Part shown: one piece after another, positions 1-8,347 of the stretch
How positions within the stretch are numbered: the first letter of the stretch is position 1
Layout: every line of letters starts with the position of its first letter
From: Fundidesulfovibrio soli
GTDB lineage: Bacteria; Desulfobacterota; Desulfovibrionia; Desulfovibrionales; Desulfovibrionaceae
Length of the DNA stretch: 64,000 nt
Direction: 5' to 3'
NCBI RefSeq assembly: GCF_022808695.1
Contig: NZ_JAKZKW010000001.1
Coordinates: forward strand, 620,001 to 684,000
The notes under the pieces: generated by a model
The model's input: the letters and a program-made list of their open reading frames with translations, nothing else
Told to the model about the DNA's origin: nothing
Database searches by the model: none
Program-made: the position numbers and the translations under genes

Positions 1-79
1 ACCGGTGTGGCGCCTGGACTTCAAATCCAGTGGACGGCTCATCCCCGTCGGTAGGTTCGACCCCTATACGCTTCCGCCA
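1..79 (+). tRNA. selC: tRNA-Sec (selenocysteine, UCA anticodon), 5' end cut by window edge
   Basis: The anticodon stem pairs 14-18 with 26-30 around a 7-base loop whose centre is TCA at 21-23, the selenocysteine anticodon. It is followed by a long GC-rich variable arm, a T-arm with the TTCGA loop, and an encoded CCA at 77-79. The acceptor and D arms lie upstream of base 1. The gene implies that the organism makes selenoproteins such as formate dehydrogenase or hydrogenase. The TCA anticodon together with a long variable arm makes another identity unlikely. Confidence 0.9.
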
Positions 80-91
80 GCGCCGAATTGT

Positions 92-120
92 AAAGGACGC
101 CGCATCGCGGCGTCCTTTTT
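92..120. terminator. Rho-independent terminator between selC and argH
   Basis: A 10-bp stem (aaggacgccg with cggcgtcctt) has a short loop and a T-run on the plus strand. An A-run on the other side lets it also work for argH, which arrives from the right. It sits between two convergent genes. Confidence 0.85.
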
Positions 121-140
121 CATTCCCTGTTGCAACCGCC

Positions 141-1535
141 CTACCCCGCCGTTTCGGCCAGCCAGGCTCGCATGGCGGCGATCTGGTCCTCAACGCGCGC
201 GGGCGAGGTGCCGCCGTGGGTGTTGCGGCGGTTCATGGCCGCCTCGTAGGTCAGTATCTCGGCCACATCCGGGCCGATGGCGGCGCTCAGGCCTTGCAGA
301 TCGGCCAGGGTGAGGTCTTCCAGGCCGCAGCCCTTGCGCTCGGCCAGGGCCACGGCCGAGCCAGCCACGTGGTGCGCCTCGCGGAAGGGCACGCCCTTGG
401 CCGCCAGGTAGTCCGCCAGCTCCGTGGCGTTCAGGAAGCCCAGCTTCAGGGCCTGGCGCATGCGCTCCGGCCGGAAGCCCATGACCTTCATCATCTCCGC
501 CATGATGGCCAGGGAGTCGCTCACGGTGCGGTCGGCGTCGAAGAAGGGCTCCTTGTCCTCCTGCATGTCCCGGTTGTAGGCCAGGGGCAGGCCCTTCATC
601 AGCGTCATCAGGTTGAAGAGCGCGCCGTAGACCCTGCCCGTCTTGCCGCGCATGAGCTCGGCCACGTCCGGGTTCTTCTTCTGGGGCATGATGGAGGAGC
701 CGGTGGCGTAGGCGTCCGGCAGGGCCACGTAGCCGAAATTGGGGTTGGACCAGATGATGAGCTCCTCGCAGAGGCGCGAGAGGTGCATCATGGCCGTGGA
801 GCCCGTGAAGAGGGCCTCAAGGGCGAAATCCCGGTCCGACACGGCGTCCAGGCTGTTGTTGAAGGTGCCGTTCAGGCCCAGCTCCCCGGCCACGGCCGCG
901 GGGTCCAGCGGGAAGGTGGTGCCCGCCAGGGCCGCCGCACCCAGGGGCGACACGGCGGAGCGCTTCAGGGCGTCGCGGCAGCGCTCGAAGTCGCGCTTGA
1001 ACATCCAGGCGTAGGCCATCAGGTGGTGCCCCAGGCTCACGGGCTGGGCGGGCTGCATGTGGGTGTAGCCCGGCAGGATGGTCCGCGTGTGCTCGGCGGC
1101 GCGGTCCGCCAGCACGCCGATCAGCGCGGCCAGCAGCTCGGACCAGACCTCCAGCCGGGCGCTGACGAAGAGCCGGAAGTCCAGGCAGACCTGGTCGTTG
1201 CGGCTGCGCCCGGTGTGCAGCTTGCGGCCCGCGTCGCCGATCATCTCGGTGAGCCGGGCCTCGATGTTCATGTGCACGTCCTCAAGCTCGTCCTTCCAGA
1301 CGAACGCGCCGGACTCGATGTCCTTGAGGATGGCGTCCAGGCCTTCAACGATCTGCGCGGCCTCGGCGGCGCTGATGACGCCCTGCTTGGCCAGCATGCG
1401 GGCGTGAGCCTTGGAGCCAGCCACGTCCTGGGCGTAGAGGGCCTTGTCGTAGCGGACGGAGCCTGTGTAGCGCTCAACTATCTTGGAGGTGGGTTCGGCG
1501 AAGCGGCCGCCCCAGGGCTTGGACGATGCGGACAT
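141..1535 (-). CDS. argH: Argininosuccinate lyase
   Basis: It cleaves argininosuccinate to arginine and fumarate, the last step of arginine synthesis, in the cytoplasm. The 464-residue length is normal for the family. Visible motifs are HTGRSRNDQ at about 107-115, THMQPAQP at about 158-165, and the fumarase/aspartase signature [12 protein letters not shown] at about 279-290, which carries the catalytic serine loop. The start has a GGAGG box 7 bases upstream. It is the last gene of a leftward argF-argG-argH run but is separated from argG by 282 bases that hold two strong inverted repeats. Confidence 0.97.
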   Translation of the reverse strand: MSASSKPWGGRFAEPTSKIVERYTGSVRYDKALYAQDVAGSKAHARMLAKQGVISAAEAAQIVEGLDAILKDIESGAFVWKDELEDVHMNIEARLTEMIGDAGRKLHTGRSRNDQVCLDFRLFVSARLEVWSELLAALIGVLADRAAEHTRTILPGYTHMQPAQPVSLGHHLMAYAWMFKRDFERCRDALKRSAVSPLGAAALAGTTFPLDPAAVAGELGLNGTFNNSLDAVSDRDFALEALFTGSTAMMHLSRLCEELIIWSNPNFGYVALPDAYATGSSIMPQKKNPDVAELMRGKTGRVYGALFNLMTLMKGLPLAYNRDMQEDKEPFFDADRTVSDSLAIMAEMMKVMGFRPERMRQALKLGFLNATELADYLAAKGVPFREAHHVAGSAVALAERKGCGLEDLTLADLQGLSAAIGPDVAEILTYEAAMNRRNTHGGTSPARVEDQIAAMRAWLAETAG

Positions 1536-1587
1536 GGAGTGCCTCCGGTGGCTGGATGGCGTGCGGTCTGCTCAGGCCGCCGTCACA

Positions 1588-1672
1588 TCCGGCCCTGCCT
1601 GCCAGCGCCCCCGGCACAACGATATTCTTCAAATATACCGGGGTGCCGGGGGCGCTGGCAGGCAGGGCCGGA
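1588..1672. repeat. Perfect 29-bp inverted repeat (hairpin) in the argG-argH spacer
   Basis: Bases 1588-1616 are exactly complementary to 1644-1672, with a 27-base AT-richer loop at 1617-1643. No T-run follows on either strand, so it is not a standard terminator. It could be an RNA processing or attenuation structure, or a mobile palindromic element. Confidence 0.9.
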
Positions 1673-1765
1673 CATGCCGGCTCACCGTTTTCGCGGCGCG
1701 CAGCCGGTAAAAACTGCTTCGAGCGAAGACCGCCCGGGCCGTCTCCACTCATATCGAATGCAAAC

Positions 1766-1805
1766 GGTCCGCCGCCTGCCGGGATAGCCCGGCGGACGGC
1801 GGACC
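1766..1805 (-). terminator. Hairpin just after argG, possible attenuator or terminator
   Basis: Arms of 18 bases (1766-1783 and 1788-1805) pair with two mismatches around the loop ATAG, 12 bases after the argG stop. The downstream tract on the minus strand is only weakly T-rich, so partial termination or mRNA 3'-end protection is more likely than full termination. Confidence 0.5.
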
Positions 1806-1817
1806 ATCAATAACGAA

Positions 1818-3011
1818 CTACATCTTCTTGTAGCCGCGCAGGCGCAGCCCCTGCAGCCGGATGAAGCCGGTGGCGTCGGACTGGTCGTACACGGAGTCTT
1901 CCTCGAAGGTCACCAGCTCCATGTTGTAGAGGCTGTTGGGCGACACGCGGCTCACCGGGGTGGCCTGGCCCTTGTACAGCTTCACGCGCACCTGGCCGGT
2001 GACGCGCTCCTGGCTCTTGTCGATGAGGGCCTGGATGGCCTCGCGCTCGGGGGCGAACCAGAAGCCGTAGTAGACCATCTCTGCGTAGCGCGGGATCAGG
2101 CTGTCGCGCAGGTGCATGACCTCGCGGTCCATGGTGATGCCTTCCAGGTCGCGGTGCGCGGCGTGGATGATGGTGCAGCCCGGGGTCTCGTACACCCCGC
2201 GGGACTTCATGCCCACGAAGCGGTTCTCCACCATGTCCAGCCTGCCCACGCCGTGCTTGCCGCCCAGCTTGTTCAGGGTGCGGATGATGGTGGCGGGGCT
2301 CATCTTCTCGCCGTTGACGGCCACGGGGTCGCCCGCCTGGAAGTCGATGGTCACGTATTCGGGCTCATTGGGGGCGTCCTCGGGGCGGACGCAGAGCAGG
2401 TAGCTGTGCGGGCCGGGCTCGTTGGCCGGGTCCTCGAGCTCGCCGCCCTCGAAGGAGAGGTGCATGAGGTTGCGGTCGCAGCTGTAGGGCTTCTCTTTGG
2501 TGACGGGCACGGGGATGCCGTTCTCCTTGGCGAAGGCCAGCAGATCGGCGCGGCCCTTGAAGTCCCACTCGCGCCAGGGGGCGATGGTCTTGAGCTGAGG
2601 GGCCAGGGACATGGCGGCCAGCTCGAAGCGGACCTGGTCGTTGCCTTTGCCCGTGGCGCCGTGGGAGACGGCCTGCGCGCCCTCCTTCAGGGCGATCTCC
2701 ACCATGCGCTTGGCGATGAGCGGCCGCGCGATGGAGGTGCCCAGCAGGTAGCGGCCCTCGTACACGGCTCCGGCGCGTAGGATGGGGAAGACGAAATCCT
2801 TGGCGAACTCCTCGCGCAGATCGTCAATGTAGGCCTTGGTGGCGCCGGTGCGCAGGGCCTTCTCCTCCAGGCCGTCGAGCTCCTCGTCCTGGCCCAGGTC
2901 GGCGGTCATGGTGATGACCTCGCAATCGTAGGTCTTCTTGATCCACTTCAGGATGACGGAGGTGTCCAGGCCGCCGGAATAGGCCAGGACCACTTTCTGG
3001 ATGCTGCTCAT
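1818..3011 (-). CDS. argG: Argininosuccinate synthase
   Basis: It joins citrulline and aspartate with ATP to give argininosuccinate. The 397-residue length fits type 1 enzymes. The ATP pyrophosphatase P-loop AYSGGLDTS is at residues 10-18, and [13 protein letters not shown] follows near residue 120. The ATG is preceded by a GGAG box inside the end of argF and lies one base after the argF stop, so the two are probably co-translated. It feeds argH downstream. Confidence 0.97.
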   Translation of the reverse strand: MSSIQKVVLAYSGGLDTSVILKWIKKTYDCEVITMTADLGQDEELDGLEEKALRTGATKAYIDDLREEFAKDFVFPILRAGAVYEGRYLLGTSIARPLIAKRMVEIALKEGAQAVSHGATGKGNDQVRFELAAMSLAPQLKTIAPWREWDFKGRADLLAFAKENGIPVPVTKEKPYSCDRNLMHLSFEGGELEDPANEPGPHSYLLCVRPEDAPNEPEYVTIDFQAGDPVAVNGEKMSPATIIRTLNKLGGKHGVGRLDMVENRFVGMKSRGVYETPGCTIIHAAHRDLEGITMDREVMHLRDSLIPRYAEMVYYGFWFAPEREAIQALIDKSQERVTGQVRVKLYKGQATPVSRVSPNSLYNMELVTFEEDSVYDQSDATGFIRLQGLRLRGYKKM

Positions 3012-3012
3012 G

Positions 3013-3951
3013 CTATATCTCCGCGAGGGTATACGGAAGGGTGCCTTCTCCGCCGGAGTAGACCCATTCCAGGATGGCTTTCTGGATGTGCAGGCGGTTT
3101 TCGGCCTGGTCCCAAACGATGGAGGCTTCGGACTCGAAGACCTCGGTGGTCACTTCCTCGCCCTGGTGCGCGGGCAGGCAGTGCATGAATTTCGCTCCGG
3201 GAGCGGCCAGGGCCATGGCCTTGGCGTCCACCTGGTAGCCCTGGAACACGCCCATGCGCTCACCGGCCTCGCTCTCCTGGCCCATGGAGGCCCACACGTC
3301 GGTGTTGATGAAATTCGCGCCCCGGATGGCCTCCAGCGGGTCGGTGACCAGGCGGATCTTGCCCCCGGCCTTGATCCCGGCCTCGAGGATGTCCTTGTTG
3401 GGGAAGTACCCTTCGGGGCAGGCCAGCACCAGCTCGAAGGGGAAGTACACGGCGGCGTTGATCCAGGAGTGGGCCATGTTGTTGCCGTCGCCCACCCAGG
3501 CCACCTTGGTCTTGGCCAGGTCGGCGCCGCGCTCCACCATGGTCATCACGTCGCCCATCACCTGGCAGGGGTGGAAGTCGTCCGAGAGGGCGTTGACGAT
3601 GGGGATGGAGGTTTTGGCCCACATGCGGGTGAGCTTGGAGTGCTCGAAGGTGCGCATGACCACGCCGTCCACGTAGCGCGAGAGCACGCGGATGGTGTCC
3701 TCCACGGGCTCGGAGCGGCCCAGCTGGGAGTCGTGCTGGGTCATGTAGATGGTGGAGCCGCCCAGGTGGCGCACGGCCATCTCGAAGGAGACGCGGGTGC
3801 GCGTGGACGCCTTCTCGAAGATAAGCGCCACGGTCCTGCCCGCGAGCAGCTCGGAGCGGAAGCGCGACTGCTTCATCTCGATGGCCCGGGAGACGGTGGC
3901 GTGGGCCTCCTGGCGGGTCATGTCGTGTATTTCGAGGAATCTTCTGGGCAT
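3013..3951 (-). CDS. argF: Ornithine carbamoyltransferase
   Basis: It makes citrulline from ornithine and carbamoyl phosphate. The carbamoyl-phosphate loop STRT is at residues 49-52 of the chosen form, a HPCQ-type motif lies in the middle, and [10 protein letters not shown] with the ornithine-side cysteine lies near residue 265. The ATG at 3951 has GGAGG five bases upstream; the longer reading from 3978 has no such site. The 312-residue length is typical. It is the first gene of the arg run. Confidence 0.95.
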   Translation of the reverse strand: MPRRFLEIHDMTRQEAHATVSRAIEMKQSRFRSELLAGRTVALIFEKASTRTRVSFEMAVRHLGGSTIYMTQHDSQLGRSEPVEDTIRVLSRYVDGVVMRTFEHSKLTRMWAKTSIPIVNALSDDFHPCQVMGDVMTMVERGADLAKTKVAWVGDGNNMAHSWINAAVYFPFELVLACPEGYFPNKDILEAGIKAGGKIRLVTDPLEAIRGANFINTDVWASMGQESEAGERMGVFQGYQVDAKAMALAAPGAKFMHCLPAHQGEEVTTEVFESEASIVWDQAENRLHIQKAILEWVYSGGEGTLPYTLAEI

Positions 3952-4027
3952 ATGAGCCTCCAGTATGAAATGCAGCAAAAAGAAAATTCTTAGCGGCAGA
4001 GGGGGAGGATGTAAAGGGGAAGGCGGG

Positions 4028-4456
4028 CTAGCGCAGGGATTCCACGGCGAGGTCCGTCATGGCCTCCATGGCCTCGCCGTGGTCGTACCCGGCCAAATGC
4101 AGGATGCCGTGCGCCAGCAGCCGGACCAGGTGCTCACGCGGGTCCTGGCCGTAGAGCGCGGCCTCGCGCCGGAGGGCGTCCACGGAAAGCGCGATCTCGC
4201 CCAGGTAGGCCGGGCGCTCCGGATCCTCCGAGGGGAAGGAAAGCACGTTGGTCGGGCCGGTGAGGCCCAGGAACTCCCTGTTCAGCCGGGCGATCTCCAC
4301 GTCGTCCACGAAGCGGACTTCCAACTCGCCGCCGGTCAGGCCCAGCGCGTCCAGCAGGGCGTACAGCACGGGTTCGGCCTCGCGCCGGGAGAGCGGCAGG
4401 GTCGGGTCCAGGGCCGCGCCGGGTTCGATCCAAAGAGTTGAAGCAGAAGAGATCAT
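4028..4456 (-). CDS. ybeY: Endoribonuclease YbeY (rRNA maturation factor)
   Basis: This is a single-strand endoribonuclease involved in 16S rRNA 3' maturation and 70S quality control. The metal-binding signature HGILHLAGYDH (HxxxHxxxxxH) is complete near the C-terminus. The ATG at 4456 gives 142 residues, slightly short of the usual 150. A GGAGG lies 13 bases upstream, and a TTG at 4483 is an alternative start. Its place next to pgpH and phoH matches the widely conserved phoH-pgpH-ybeY order, although here an AhpD-like gene intervenes. Confidence 0.92.
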   Translation of the reverse strand: MISSASTLWIEPGAALDPTLPLSRREAEPVLYALLDALGLTGGELEVRFVDDVEIARLNREFLGLTGPTNVLSFPSEDPERPAYLGEIALSVDALRREAALYGQDPREHLVRLLAHGILHLAGYDHGEAMEAMTDLAVESLR

Positions 4457-4552
4457 ACGATTGAAGATGCCTCCGGCGGCCAAAGGAACTTCGTTCCTTT
4501 GGAATCCTGTATCGCTTCGCGTCGGGCGCGGAAGGGTGGCGGTTCGGAAGAA

Positions 4553-4582
4553 CCCCGGGGCCGGGCGCGCCTGGCCCCGGGG
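4553..4582 (-). terminator. GC-rich hairpin after the AhpD-like gene
   Basis: A perfect 10-bp stem (ccccggggcc with ggccccgggg) with a 10-base loop lies 8 bases past the stop of the gene at 4591. It has no clear T-run. A second small hairpin, AAAGGAAC-TTC-GTTCCTTT, lies at 4482-4500. Confidence 0.4.
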
Positions 4583-4590
4583 TATACAGG

Positions 4591-4929
4591 CTATTTCTCG
4601 GCGTCGAAGGCTTCCAGGATGCGGGCCGAATAGACGAAGGCCGCCCCGGCGTTGAGCCCCACAGCCACGGCCAGGGCCTCCAGCAGTTCCTCGCGGGTGG
4701 CCCCGGCGGCGGCCGCTGCCTTGGCGTGCACGCCGATGCAGGTGTCGCAGCGGGTGGAGGCGGCCACAGCCAGGGCGATCAGCTCCCTGGTCTTGGCGTC
4801 AAGCGCTCCGTGAGCGGAACCGGCATCGTCCAAGGCCTTCATGGCCTCGCCGATCTTGGGGTTGCCCTTGATCAGCTCCCCGAACGCCTTCATGGAATTA
4901 TTGACCAGGTTCTTCCAGTCCACGAGCAT
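4591..4929 (-). CDS. Carboxymuconolactone decarboxylase / AhpD-like family protein
   Basis: The 112-residue all-alpha protein carries the AhpD-type redox motif C61-D-T-C64-x3-H68. In AhpD this dithiol reduces peroxiredoxin or accepts electrons from lipoamide; the exact partner here cannot be read from sequence. The ATG has AAGGAG at good spacing. It sits between pgpH and ybeY on the same strand, flanked on both sides by hairpins, so it may be its own transcript. A peroxide or thiol-redox function is a family-level inference. A decarboxylase role is unlikely because of the CxxC. Confidence 0.85.
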   Translation of the reverse strand: MLVDWKNLVNNSMKAFGELIKGNPKIGEAMKALDDAGSAHGALDAKTRELIALAVAASTRCDTCIGVHAKAAAAAGATREELLEALAVAVGLNAGAAFVYSARILEAFDAEK

Positions 4930-4998
4930 GGGCCACTCCTTTTTCTGGCGTCCTTGCGGACGCAGTTGGCGGACAGCACGTCACAAAACGACATCCTG

Positions 4999-5063
4999 CC
5001 CCGCGAAGCCGTCGCGGGGTCCAGGGGGATCATCCCCCTGGCGGGTGCAGGGCAGCGCCCTGC
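4999..5063. repeat. Extragenic triple-hairpin element, copy A
   Basis: Three adjacent small hairpins occur: CCCCGCGA/TCGCGGGG (4999-5019), CCAGGGGGATCATCCCCCTGG (5021-5041) and GCAGGGC/GCCCTGC (5046-5062). A second copy of the last two lies inverted at 19796-19846, with compensatory base changes in the third hairpin. It lies past the 3' end of pgpH. Confidence 0.8.
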
Positions 5064-5085
5064 TCTTGGCTCCCTTCGGGCTGTC

Positions 5086-7386
5086 TCAGGCCGCCTTGTC
5101 CGGCGAACCTCTGCCCGAGGAGGCCGCGGCCGGGGCTTCCTTGGCCTTGTCCTTGCCGCGATCCAGGTTGGGGTACTCGATCCTATGATGGAAGATGCCC
5201 GTGAGGATGCGGTGGAAGGACTCCGAGGCCTGGGTCAGGTCCTTGAGGGTCAGCTCCGAGCCGTCCAGCTCGCCCTCGTTGTAGAGCTTGCGCACGATGG
5301 ACTGGATATGCCCGTTGATGCGGCTGGGGGTGGGGTCCACCAGGGTGCGGCTGGAGGCCTCGATGGCGTCGGCGAGCATGATGATGCCCGCCTCCTTGGT
5401 CTGGGGCTTGGGGCCGGGATAGCGGAACTCGTCCTCGCGCACGGGCTCTTCGCCCTTGGCCTCGGCCTGCTCCTGGGCCTTGTGGTAGAAGTAGGTGATC
5501 AGCGTCATGCCGTGGTGCTGGCCGATGAGGTCCGCGATCTCCTCGCCCAGCTTGTGCTCGTTGGCCAGCTCAACGCCCTTCTTCACGTGGGAGATCAGGA
5601 TGAGCGCGCTCATGGAGGGAGAGAGCTTGTTGTGCTTGTTCTCCTTCCCGAAGAGGTTCTCGATGAAATAGCTGGGGTTCTTGAGCTTACCGATGTCGTG
5701 GTACAGGGCGGCCACCTTGGCCAGCAGAGCGTTGGCCCCGATGGCGCGCGCGGCGGCCTCGGCCATGTTGGCCACGATGAGCGAGTGGTGGTAGGTGCCG
5801 GGCGCCTTGACCATCAGTTCCTGAAGCAGGGGCTGCTCCAGGCTCATGAGCTCCATCATCCTGAATCGGGAGGTGAAGCCGAACATCAGCTCCAGCACGG
5901 GGCTCATGCCGAGCACCAGCAGCAGCGAGAAGATGGCGTTGAAGGCCGCGTACACGCCGCCCGCCAGGGTCATCTCCGCCCCGCCTTGCTGCACCAGCAC
6001 GATGCCCATCCAGGAGACCACGCACAGCCCGGCCAGGGGCAGGATGGAGCGCAGCACGTCCTGCCGGGTGTCGCAGTTCTTGATGATGGAGGCGTACACG
6101 AAGCCGCCCAGCAGGTAGTAGCTGAACAGCTGCAGGCCGCCGCCCACCTCGCTGGCCACCAGGTAGGAGATCAGCAGCACCGCGAAGGAGCACAGCGCCT
6201 GGGGCAGGAACATGGCCAGCACGCCCGCCGCGCCGGCTATGGGCAGCCCGAAGGCCACCTGGCTGGATTTCAGGAACAGCGGGAGGTGCGCGTCGGAGAG
6301 GCGCGCCAGCTCCACGAACTTGGCCAGCAGCACGAAGAAGCCGGTGACCATGGCCAGGGCCAGCCACTCGCGGTTGCCCACGGCCCGGATGCCCGACTTC
6401 TTGCCCTGGGAGAGGTGCAGCAGCACGAAGAACAGGCAGGAGAGCAGGAACATGCCCGGGATGGCCAGGGGCCTCACCGAGCTGGTGCGATGGGCGTAAA
6501 GGGCCTGGAGCTTGGTCTGCTGCTCGGGGGTGACGCGCTCGCCCTGGCGGACGATGATCTCGCCCCGGTAGATGCTGGTGTAAACCGGCTCCATGGCGCC
6601 CACGATCTCGCGTTTGCGGGCCAGGGTGGTCTCCTGGTTGAAGACCAGGTTGGGCAGCAGGAAGGGGCTGAGCAGGGTGAACACGGCCTTGCGGGTGCGG
6701 ATGGTCTTTTTGAGGTCCTTGCGCAGCAGTTGGTCGAGGTCGTCCTTGCAGCGGTCCAGGTCTATGCTGCCGGGGCTGTCGAGGAAGAGGGTCTCCATGC
6801 CCGAGGGCAGCTCGCGCAGGAGCACGCCCTGCTTATACGTGGTGAACACCCCGGGATGGGCCGTAATGCCCCGGGAGTAGACCTCCTTGAGCCAGGGCAG
6901 CAGCTGCAGGAGCATCATGTCCTGGAATTCCTGGGTGCGCCACAGCTGGAGCATGTCCCGGCTGATCTCGACGTTGAGGTCCTCCGAGAGGGAGGCGCGC
7001 ACCCTCTCCGGGTCCTCGTCGGGCTTGCGGGAGAGGGCCAGGATATCGGTCACGTGCTTTTTGAGGGACTCGAAAGGGGCGGGGCTCAGGTCGAAAACGG
7101 GAGGCTGGTTCTCGGAGACCTGGTCGCGCTTGCGCAGGGTGGCCTCGCGATCCTCGATGCGCAGGTTCTGGTCCGCGGTGACGTCCTGGCTGGCGATGTC
7201 GCCCGCCAGGAAGACCTTCACGTCGGATTCGAAGCGGACGGCGGAGAGAATGCTCGCGCCCAGAATCACGGCCAGCAGCACCCCGAGGCCCCAGCTCAGC
7301 ATGGGGCGCTGGGCGCACTGCTGACAAGGCACCGAGCCCTTGGGCGGGGGGCTGGTTTTACGTAGACGGCTGAGTATGCCGCTCAT
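5086..7386 (-). CDS. PgpH-type 7TM-HD membrane phosphohydrolase (probable c-di-AMP phosphodiesterase family)
   Basis: 766 residues. An N-terminal membrane anchor (about 30-50) is followed by a large extracytoplasmic 7TMR-HD extracellular domain, a cluster of about seven membrane helices (about 300-500) and a cytoplasmic HD domain (about 533-690) containing GTYHHSL and YHDIGK, the metal-binding residues. Relatives such as Listeria PgpH hydrolyse c-di-AMP; the substrate in sulfate reducers is inference. The first 29 bases overlap the end of phoH, pointing to coupled translation. The Pro/Lys-rich cytoplasmic leader contains a CxxC. The position beside phoH and ybeY is the conserved arrangement. 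Confidence 0.9.
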   Translation of the reverse strand: MSGILSRLRKTSPPPKGSVPCQQCAQRPMLSWGLGVLLAVILGASILSAVRFESDVKVFLAGDIASQDVTADQNLRIEDREATLRKRDQVSENQPPVFDLSPAPFESLKKHVTDILALSRKPDEDPERVRASLSEDLNVEISRDMLQLWRTQEFQDMMLLQLLPWLKEVYSRGITAHPGVFTTYKQGVLLRELPSGMETLFLDSPGSIDLDRCKDDLDQLLRKDLKKTIRTRKAVFTLLSPFLLPNLVFNQETTLARKREIVGAMEPVYTSIYRGEIIVRQGERVTPEQQTKLQALYAHRTSSVRPLAIPGMFLLSCLFFVLLHLSQGKKSGIRAVGNREWLALAMVTGFFVLLAKFVELARLSDAHLPLFLKSSQVAFGLPIAGAAGVLAMFLPQALCSFAVLLISYLVASEVGGGLQLFSYYLLGGFVYASIIKNCDTRQDVLRSILPLAGLCVVSWMGIVLVQQGGAEMTLAGGVYAAFNAIFSLLLVLGMSPVLELMFGFTSRFRMMELMSLEQPLLQELMVKAPGTYHHSLIVANMAEAAARAIGANALLAKVAALYHDIGKLKNPSYFIENLFGKENKHNKLSPSMSALILISHVKKGVELANEHKLGEEIADLIGQHHGMTLITYFYHKAQEQAEAKGEEPVREDEFRYPGPKPQTKEAGIIMLADAIEASSRTLVDPTPSRINGHIQSIVRKLYNEGELDGSELTLKDLTQASESFHRILTGIFHHRIEYPNLDRGKDKAKEAPAAASSGRGSPDKAA

Positions 7387-8347
7387 AGGCTTTCACGATC
7401 CGCCCCACCAGGGGGTGGCGGATGACGTCCTCCTCGCTGAAGTAGACGATGCCGATGCCCTCAACGCCCTCGAGGACGGAGACGGCATCCACCAGGCCTG
7501 ACGGCGCCCCGCGCGGAAGGTCCACCTGGGTCACGTCGCCGGTGACTATCGCTTTGGACCCGAAGCCCATGCGCGTCAAGAACATCTTCATTTGCTCGGG
7601 CGTGGTGTTCTGGGCCTCGTCCAGGATGATGCAGGCGTCGTTGAGGGTGCGCCCGCGCATGAAGGCCAGCGGGGCGATCTCGATGACGCCCTCCTCGATC
7701 ATCTCGCTCACGCGCTGGAAGTCCAGCATGTCGTGCAGGGCGTCGTAGAGCGGGCGCAGGTAGGGGTTCACTTTCTCCATCATGTCGCCGGGCAGGAAGC
7801 CCAGCTTCTCGCCCGCCTCCACGGCAGGCCGGGTCAGCACGATGCGCTTGACGCGTCTGGCCAGCAGCTCGGCCACTGCCACGGCCACTGCCAGATAGGT
7901 CTTGCCGGTGCCAGCCGGGCCAACGCCGAAGACCATGTCCGTGGCGCGGATGGTGCCCAGGTACTCGCGCTGGGTGAGGGTGCGCGGGGTGATGGACTTC
8001 TTGGGGGAGACGACGAAGATGTCCTGTTCGAAATACCTGCGGGACGTAGGTTGGACGGCCCCCTCCAGACCCAGCAGCAGCGGCTTGATGCTCTCGGGGG
8101 ATATGCCCGCCCCTTTGCGCAGCGCGCCGTAAAGCTCCACCATGACCTCGGCCACGCGGTCCAGGGCCTCGGCGCTGCCGCCGCGCAGTGTCAGCGCGTT
8201 GCCCCGGGAGTCCGCCCGGACGCCCGTAAGCTCCCTCACGAGATCCAGGTGGGCGTTGTGCGGCCCGAAGAGTTCCCGGGCCAGGCCGGAGTCGTCGAAT
8301 TCGAGCCTGCGCTCGGCTGTGTTCGGTTTGCTCATGTGTTCAGGCAT
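7358..8347 (-). CDS. phoH: PhoH-like ATPase
   Basis: This is a cytoplasmic P-loop ATPase of the PhoH family, linked to RNA metabolism together with YbeY. The Walker A GPAGTGKT lies near residue 142 and the Walker B ILDEAQN near 240. The N-terminal about 100 residues resemble the KH-like leader of PhoH proteins. The ATG at 8347 overlaps the stop of the upstream chemoreceptor as TGATG, with GAGG close by; an internal ATG at 8335 is the alternative. The 329-residue length is normal. Confidence 0.93.
   Translation of the reverse strand: MPEHMSKPNTAERRLEFDDSGLARELFGPHNAHLDLVRELTGVRADSRGNALTLRGGSAEALDRVAEVMVELYGALRKGAGISPESIKPLLLGLEGAVQPTSRRYFEQDIFVVSPKKSITPRTLTQREYLGTIRATDMVFGVGPAGTGKTYLAVAVAVAELLARRVKRIVLTRPAVEAGEKLGFLPGDMMEKVNPYLRPLYDALHDMLDFQRVSEMIEEGVIEIAPLAFMRGRTLNDACIILDEAQNTTPEQMKMFLTRMGFGSKAIVTGDVTQVDLPRGAPSGLVDAVSVLEGVEGIGIVYFSEEDVIRHPLVGRIVKAYERHTQPST

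Noticed and set aside
30-1787. Long plus-strand open frame opposite argH
   Set aside because: It runs antisense through argH with His/Gln/Gly-rich, low-complexity translation; a shadow of high-GC codon bias.
4726-7365. 879-residue plus-strand open frame opposite the PgpH-type gene
   Set aside because: Antisense shadow: composition is H/Q/G/V-rich without domains, while the minus strand encodes a complete known protein.
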